A stretch of DNA of 9,891 bases from Arthrobacter sp. (GTDB lineage Bacteria > Actinomycetota > Actinomycetes > Actinomycetales > Micrococcaceae): assembly GCA_025464925.1 (NCBI GenBank), contig JAODMS010000221.1:1-9891 (forward strand), read 5' to 3'. Positions 5,830 to 9,891 of the stretch are shown in pieces. The notes beneath the pieces are model-generated. The model was not told where the DNA came from. It searched no databases and saw only the letters and a list, made by a program, of their open reading frames with translations. The position numbers and the translations under genes are program-made. Position 1 is the stretch's first letter; each line of letters begins with the position of its first letter.

Positions 5830-7044
5830 GTGACTTACCCAGCAGCAACAGGTGACTTCCGGCCCGATTCGGCGTCAGCGCCGGTCCCCGCCCCCCACGC
5901 CGAGGAGCGCTCGGCAGTAATCGACCTCGGGGCCATCCGGCACAACGTGCGGCGGCTGGCCGCGGTGGCCTCACCGGCCAAGGTCATGGCGGTGGTCAAG
6001 GCCGACGCTTACGGCCATGGCGCACTGCCCGTGGCCAGGGCCGCCCTCAGCGCCGGAGCCAGCTGGCTGGGCGTGGCCCACATCTCCGAGGCCCTCGCCC
6101 TGCGCGCTGCCGGTGTCGAGGCGCCCATGCTGGCCTGGCTGCACACCCCGGAGAGCAACTTCGCCGCCGCCGTAGCCGCCGGAATCGACATCGGCTGTTC
6201 GGGATGGGAGCTGGGCCGGATCGTGGCAGCGGCCCGCGGACAGGAGCGGCCGGCCCGCATCCACCTGAAGGTGGACACCGGCCTGGGCCGCAACGGCGCC
6301 ACCGTCGAAGCCTGGGACGCCCTGGTGGGCGAAGCCATGGAGTACCAGGACCAGGGGCTGCTTCGGGTGGTGGGCATCTTTTCCCATCTGGCCGTGGCGG
6401 ACGAACCCCACCGCCCGGAGACTGACGAACAGCTCGCGGCCTTCCGCGAAGCCCTCGCCGTCGCCCGGGACGCAGGCGTCGACCCCGAGGTGCGTCATCT
6501 GGCCAACACGCCGGCCACCTTGTCGCGCCCGGACACGCACTTCGACCTGGTCCGCGTGGGCCTTGGCATTTACGGCCTTTCCCCCTTCGAAGGGCAGAGC
6601 TCCGCGGAAGTGGGACTGCGCCCGGCCATGACGGTCCGCACGGTCGTGTCCCACTGCAAGGACGTGCCCGCCGGCCAGGGCGTCTCCTACGGGCTGGACT
6701 ACCGGACCGCCGGCACCAGCACCCTTGGACTCATTCCCCTGGGATACGCCGACGGCGTACCCCGCGTGGCTACCGGGGGCCCGGTCCTGGTCGAGGGCGT
6801 GAACTATCCGGTCGTGGGCCGGATCGCGATGGACCAGATGGTGATCGACCTCGGGCCACGGAACGTGACGGCCGGCGGCCACAGTGTCCTCGGATCCGAG
6901 GCCATGCTGTTCGGCGACGGCGCCGACGGCGGACCCACGGCGGAGGACTGGGCCCGGGCAGCCGGAACCAACAACTATGAGATCGTCACCCGCATCAGCC
7001 CCCGGGTGCCGCGCCGCTACATCAACGAAGAGCCGGCGCCGTGA
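5830..7044 (+). CDS. alr: alanine racemase
   Basis: A PLP-dependent enzyme that interconverts L- and D-alanine for peptidoglycan precursors. The 404 residues are slightly above the usual 360-390, owing to a non-conserved N-terminal stretch of about 27 residues. The TIM-barrel domain opens with SAVIDLGAIRHN (28-39). The PLP lysine is Lys57 in AVVKADAYGHG, the family signature. In the C-terminal beta domain the second catalytic base is Tyr287 in GVSYG, and the conserved MDQ begins at Met334 in RIAMDQMVIDLG. The GTG start is fixed by the -10 hexamer 6 nt upstream and by the lack of another suitable start codon before the conserved region. It heads a gene chain: its stop overlaps the tsaE start by 4 bp. 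Function is secure; co-transcription with the t6A genes is inferred from the overlaps. Confidence 0.96.
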   Translation: MTYPAATGDFRPDSASAPVPAPHAEERSAVIDLGAIRHNVRRLAAVASPAKVMAVVKADAYGHGALPVARAALSAGASWLGVAHISEALALRAAGVEAPMLAWLHTPESNFAAAVAAGIDIGCSGWELGRIVAAARGQERPARIHLKVDTGLGRNGATVEAWDALVGEAMEYQDQGLLRVVGIFSHLAVADEPHRPETDEQLAAFREALAVARDAGVDPEVRHLANTPATLSRPDTHFDLVRVGLGIYGLSPFEGQSSAEVGLRPAMTVRTVVSHCKDVPAGQGVSYGLDYRTAGTSTLGLIPLGYADGVPRVATGGPVLVEGVNYPVVGRIAMDQMVIDLGPRNVTAGGHSVLGSEAMLFGDGADGGPTAEDWARAAGTNNYEIVTRISPRVPRRYINEEPAP

Positions 7045-7676
7045 GCGGAGCGGCATGGGAACGGATGCTTGACGTCCAGACCGCGGCACAGACACACGCC
7101 CTCGCGGCCGCCCTGGGCGCCGTACTGGAGTCCGGGGACCTGCTGATCCTCACCGGTGAACTGGGGGCAGGCAAGACCACGTTCACCCAGGGGCTGGGAG
7201 AAGGGCTGGGCGTCCGCGCCGGCATCATATCGCCGACCTTCGTGCTGGTCCGCATCCACCCCAACCTGCCCGGCGGTCCCCGGCCGGGCGGCCCGGACCT
7301 GGTGCATGTGGACGCCTACCGGCTGGAGTCCGCGGCCGAAATCGACGACATCGATCTGGAAAACACGCTCGACAGCGCCGTGACCGTGGTCGAATGGGGC
7401 CGCGACCGGGTGGAACACCTGAGCGACAGCCGGCTCGAAGTGGAGCTGCACCGCGCCCTGGGCGGCGCCGAACGGCGTGCTCCCCGGAAGGAGCAAGCCG
7501 CCGGCGTCCTGGACTTTGACACCGACGACGACGACGAGCCCCGCACCGTGGTGATCCGGGGCTTCGGTCCGCGCTGGGCGCAGCCTCCGGCGGTGCCCGG
7601 GATGCTGGCCCTTCCCGAGGTCCTTCCGGGGACCCCGCCCGGGACGCTGCCCGAAACCAGGGAACGGAACTCCTGA
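7041..7676 (+). CDS. tsaE: tRNA t6A synthesis ATPase TsaE (YjeE family) with C-terminal extension
   Basis: TsaE is the small P-loop ATPase that drives turnover of the TsaB-TsaD complex, which places the threonylcarbamoyl group on A37 of ANN-decoding tRNAs. The Walker A motif GELGAGKTT is at 39-47 with Lys45. SPTFVLV (about 64-70), HVDAYRLES and VEWGRD (about 117-122) follow in family order. The E. coli protein has about 150 residues and this one 211. The excess comprises a proline-glycine-rich insert (LPGGPRPGGPD) before the HVDAYRL stretch and a tail of about 70 residues with a DTDDDDEP acidic run, encoded in part by four consecutive GAC codons. The GTG overlaps the alr stop (GTGA), and the tsaE stop shares one base with the tsaB ATG, so translational coupling is likely. 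Confidence 0.93.
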   Translation: MSGAAWERMLDVQTAAQTHALAAALGAVLESGDLLILTGELGAGKTTFTQGLGEGLGVRAGIISPTFVLVRIHPNLPGGPRPGGPDLVHVDAYRLESAAEIDDIDLENTLDSAVTVVEWGRDRVEHLSDSRLEVELHRALGGAERRAPRKEQAAGVLDFDTDDDDEPRTVVIRGFGPRWAQPPAVPGMLALPEVLPGTPPGTLPETRERNS

Positions 7677-8347
7677 TGCTGATCCTCGCAATCGACACCT
7701 CGGCCGTGGCCAGCGCCGCGCTCGTCGCCGATGACGCCCCGGAGTCCGAGGTGGCCAGTTTCGCCACGGCGGACACCCGCAGCCACGCGGAGGTCCTCGC
7801 GCCGGGGATCGAGCAGCTTCTGGCCGAAGCGGGACTGAGCGGCGCCGACGTCGACGCCGTCGTCACCGGCGTGGGTCCCGGACCCTTCACGGGCCTGCGC
7901 TCGGGCATCGTCACCGCCCGCACCCTCGCCTTCGTGTGGGGCAAACCGCTGTACGGCGTCATGAGCCTGGACGCGATCGCCCTGGAAGTGGCCGAATCCA
8001 CCGACGCCGCGGCGGAGTTCATCGTCGCCACCGATGCCCGGCGCAAGGAGGTCTACTGGGCGCGCTACGCGCTCACCGACGCCCAGCTGCCCCGGCTGCT
8101 GGACGGGCCGCACGTGGGATTCGCCGCAGACCTCCCCCAGCTCCCCGTTTATGGTGCCGGAGCGGGAATCTACGCCGACGTCGTCAAGGCCGTCCCCGAA
8201 TTCAGCACTCGGCAGCCCGAGGCGCTTTCGCTCGGCCAGTTCGCGCTCGCGAGGCTCACCGCGGGGGAGCTGCTGCCGGACTCGACCCCGCTGTATCTGC
8301 GGGAGTCCGATGCCCAGGTGCCCGGTCCCCGGAAGCGCGCGCTGTGA
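7676..8347 (+). CDS. tsaB: tRNA t6A synthesis protein TsaB
   Basis: A 223-residue ASKHA-fold protein that partners TsaD as a scaffold in the threonylcarbamoyl-transfer complex; it has no known catalytic activity alone. The N-terminal MLILAIDTSA (1-10) and GVGPGPFTGLRSGI (65-78) are clear family marks, and SHAEVL (36-41) matches the conserved helix after the first strands. Length is close to E. coli TsaB (231). The ATG shares one base with the tsaE stop (TGATG), and its own stop overlaps the rimI GTG. The sequence would also suit older names such as YeaZ. Confidence is high because the tsaE and tsaD genes stand on either side. Confidence 0.94.
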   Translation: MLILAIDTSAVASAALVADDAPESEVASFATADTRSHAEVLAPGIEQLLAEAGLSGADVDAVVTGVGPGPFTGLRSGIVTARTLAFVWGKPLYGVMSLDAIALEVAESTDAAAEFIVATDARRKEVYWARYALTDAQLPRLLDGPHVGFAADLPQLPVYGAGAGIYADVVKAVPEFSTRQPEALSLGQFALARLTAGELLPDSTPLYLRESDAQVPGPRKRAL

Positions 8348-8874
8348 GCCGCACAGAAGCAACACCGTCGGGCGTCACGCTGCGGGACATGAACGCCGCG
8401 GACATTCCCGCTGTCCACGAGCTCGAGCGTCGGCTGTTTCCGGTGGACGCCTGGCCGCTGCACATGTTCTTCGACGAGCTGGCGCAGACGGACACCCGAC
8501 GCTACCTCGTCGCTGAGCTCCACGGCGACATCGTGGGCTACGCCGGGTTGATGTGTATCGAGCCGATCTCGGATGTCCAGACCATCGCCGTCGTGCCCGA
8601 GCAGGAAGGCAGAGGCATCGGCTCGGCACTGCTCACCGAGCTCATCCGGGAAAGCCGGCAGCGCCATGCCCGGGACGTGCTGCTGGAAGTCCGCGCGGAC
8701 AACCCGCGCGCCCAGCAGCTCTACCGGCGCTTCGGATTCCAACAGATCCATGTCCGGCCCCGCTACTACCGCGACGGCGTGAACGCCCTGATCATGCGCC
8801 TCGAGCTGGGCGCCTCAGGTCCGGACGCCGCAGGCCAAGATTCCGACCAGCCAGGGGAAGCAGACCGCCCATGA
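8344..8874 (+). CDS. rimI: ribosomal-protein S18-alanine N-acetyltransferase RimI
   Basis: A 176-residue GNAT enzyme that acetylates protein N-termini, in E. coli that of ribosomal protein S18; actinobacterial RimI may have a wider range. The acetyl-CoA loop is [11 protein letters not shown] (87-97). The putative catalytic Glu115 lies in LLEVRADN, Tyr127 in QLYRRFGF, and the RimI-like RPRYYRDG is at 138-145. About 20 residues after LEL (153-155), rich in Asp, Gly and Gln, are a non-conserved tail. The GTG overlaps the tsaB stop by 4 bp (GTGA), and the rimI stop overlaps the tsaD ATG (ATGA). The frame is open upstream to 7936, but that part is a shadow of tsaB. The place between tsaB and tsaD is the usual actinobacterial order and strengthens the name. 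Confidence 0.93.
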   Translation: MSRTEATPSGVTLRDMNAADIPAVHELERRLFPVDAWPLHMFFDELAQTDTRRYLVAELHGDIVGYAGLMCIEPISDVQTIAVVPEQEGRGIGSALLTELIRESRQRHARDVLLEVRADNPRAQQLYRRFGFQQIHVRPRYYRDGVNALIMRLELGASGPDAAGQDSDQPGEADRP

Positions 8875-9891
8875 ACCGCACACAGCCGCTCGTGCTCGGC
8901 ATCGAGTCCTCCTGCGACGAGACCGGCGTGGGGATTGTCCGGGGAACGGCACTGCTGACCAACACCGTGTCCTCCTCGATGGAGGAACACGTACGCTTCG
9001 GCGGAGTGATCCCCGAGATCGCCTCCCGCGCCCACCTGGATGCCTTCGTGCCCACCCTCGGGGAGGCGCTGACGGAAGCAGGCGTGACGCTGGAGGAGAT
9101 CGACGCAATCGCCGTCACCTCCGGGCCAGGGCTCGCAGGCGCGCTGATGGTGGGGGTCTGTGCTGCAAAGGCGCTCGCCGTCGCCACCGGAAAACCCCTG
9201 TACGCCATCAACCACCTGGTGGCACATGTGGGCGTCGGCCTGCTCCAGTCGGACCCCGGCGGGCCGGGGGCAGCCGCCGGCGCCCTGCCAGAGAACCTCG
9301 GCGCCCTGCTGGTTTCCGGCGGACACACCGAAATCCTGCGGATCCGGAGCATCACGGACGACGTCGAACTGCTGGGCTCAACGATCGATGATGCCGCCGG
9401 CGAAGCCTACGACAAGGTGGCGCGGCTCCTGGGCCTGGGATATCCCGGCGGGCCCGCCATCGACAAGCTGGCACGCACCGGCAACCCGAAGGCGATCCGC
9501 TTTCCGCGCGGCCTCACCCAGCCCAAGTACATGGGGACCGCCGAGGAGCCCGGCCCGCACCGTTACGACTGGTCCTTCAGCGGGCTCAAAACCGCCGTCG
9601 CCCGTTGTGTGGAGCAGTTCGAGGCCCGCGGCGAGGAGGTGCCCGTGGCGGACATCGCCGCGGCATTCCAGGAAGCCGTGGTGGACGTCATCACGTCCAA
9701 GGCGGTGCTGGCCTGCCGCGAAAACGGCATCACCGAGGTGCTGCTGGGCGGGGGAGTGGCCGCCAACTCACGGCTGCGGCAGCTGATGGAACAGCGTTGC
9801 AGCTCGGCCGGAATCCGGCTCACGGTGCCGCCGCTGGTTCTGTGCACCGACAACGGCGCCATGGTGGCCGCCCTGGGCGCCCAACTGGTGA
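8871..9891 (+). CDS. tsaD: tRNA N6-threonylcarbamoyladenosine transferase TsaD, 3' end cut off by window edge
   Basis: The catalytic subunit of t6A synthesis moves threonylcarbamoyl from the AMP adduct to A37 of tRNA. The first 340 codons are present and the frame is open to the edge, so only a short tail is missing. ASKHA-fold marks run in order: [13 protein letters not shown] (9-21), PEIASRAH (48-55), metal ligands His115 and His119 in [15 protein letters not shown] (146-154), [11 protein letters not shown] (191-201), FSGLKT (236-241), GGGVAANS (293-300) and the third metal ligand Asp327 in CTDNGAM. A Gly/Ala/Pro-rich insertion of roughly 10 residues ([14 protein letters not shown]) precedes LLVSGG. 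The ATG overlaps the rimI stop by 4 bp. Confidence 0.95.
   Translation, partial: MNRTQPLVLGIESSCDETGVGIVRGTALLTNTVSSSMEEHVRFGGVIPEIASRAHLDAFVPTLGEALTEAGVTLEEIDAIAVTSGPGLAGALMVGVCAAKALAVATGKPLYAINHLVAHVGVGLLQSDPGGPGAAAGALPENLGALLVSGGHTEILRIRSITDDVELLGSTIDDAAGEAYDKVARLLGLGYPGGPAIDKLARTGNPKAIRFPRGLTQPKYMGTAEEPGPHRYDWSFSGLKTAVARCVEQFEARGEEVPVADIAAAFQEAVVDVITSKAVLACRENGITEVLLGGGVAANSRLRQLMEQRCSSAGIRLTVPPLVLCTDNGAMVAALGAQLV

Noticed and set aside
5971..7095. Minus-strand open frame of 374 codons opposite alr
   Set aside because: Shadow of alr by GC bias: low-complexity Gly/Val/His-rich translation with no recognisable domain, while alr shows all catalytic motifs.
7936..8343. Upstream in-frame extension of rimI into tsaB
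   Set aside because: The segment codes for tsaB in another frame. RimI homology starts after the GTG at 8344, and the GTGA overlap fits the other junctions.
7225..8365. Minus-strand open frames opposite tsaE and tsaB
   Set aside because: Antisense shadows of well-supported genes, with Arg/Ser/Pro-rich translations typical of GC-rich off-frames.

Overview
The window looks like ordinary core chromosome of a high-GC actinobacterium, most likely a member of the Micrococcaceae close to Arthrobacter. The reasons are a strongly GC-biased third codon position, a mycothiol glycosyltransferase (MshA), GTG starts, an alr-tsaE-tsaB-rimI-tsaD gene string, and several genes that appear to be leaderless. 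The genus is inferred from remembered protein families; no database was searched. I see no mobile element, CRISPR array, rRNA or tRNA gene.

Layout. (1) Positions 1-2462, minus strand: mshA (D-inositol-3-phosphate glycosyltransferase, first committed step of mycothiol synthesis) is followed after 51 bp by fhs (formate-tetrahydrofolate ligase), which runs off the left edge. (2) Positions 2602-3138, plus strand: a stand-alone GNAT acetyltransferase diverges from mshA. (3) Positions 3119-4567, minus strand: an NAD-dependent GH4 phospho-glycosidase converges on the acetyltransferase, and the two reading frames overlap by 20 bp with a hairpin at the junction. (4) Positions 4658-5752, plus strand: a PfkB-family sugar kinase diverges from the GH4 gene across a 90 bp regulatory gap. 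(5) Positions 5830-9891, plus strand: alr (alanine racemase), tsaE, tsaB, rimI and tsaD form a tightly overlapping chain. The last gene runs off the right edge.

How the genes work together. The alr-tsaD chain supplies D-alanine for peptidoglycan and three of the proteins that make the tRNA modification t6A (TsaE, TsaB, TsaD; TsaC is not in the window), with the ribosomal/N-terminal acetyltransferase RimI embedded among them. Every junction in the chain overlaps by 1-4 bp, so translational coupling is likely. The GH4 enzyme and the PfkB kinase probably form one small sugar-use module under a shared divergent control region, but no transporter or regulator gene is visible, and the GH4 specificity motif is not the standard one.

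An internal pattern worth noting: four genes (GNAT, GH4, pfkB, alr) have a TANNNT -10 hexamer only 6-7 nt before the start codon and no convincing Shine-Dalgarno, as expected of leaderless transcripts. By contrast mshA and fhs have clear ribosome binding sites. I found no convincing previously undescribed system. The most interesting leads are the GH4 specificity motif and the GH4/kinase control region.
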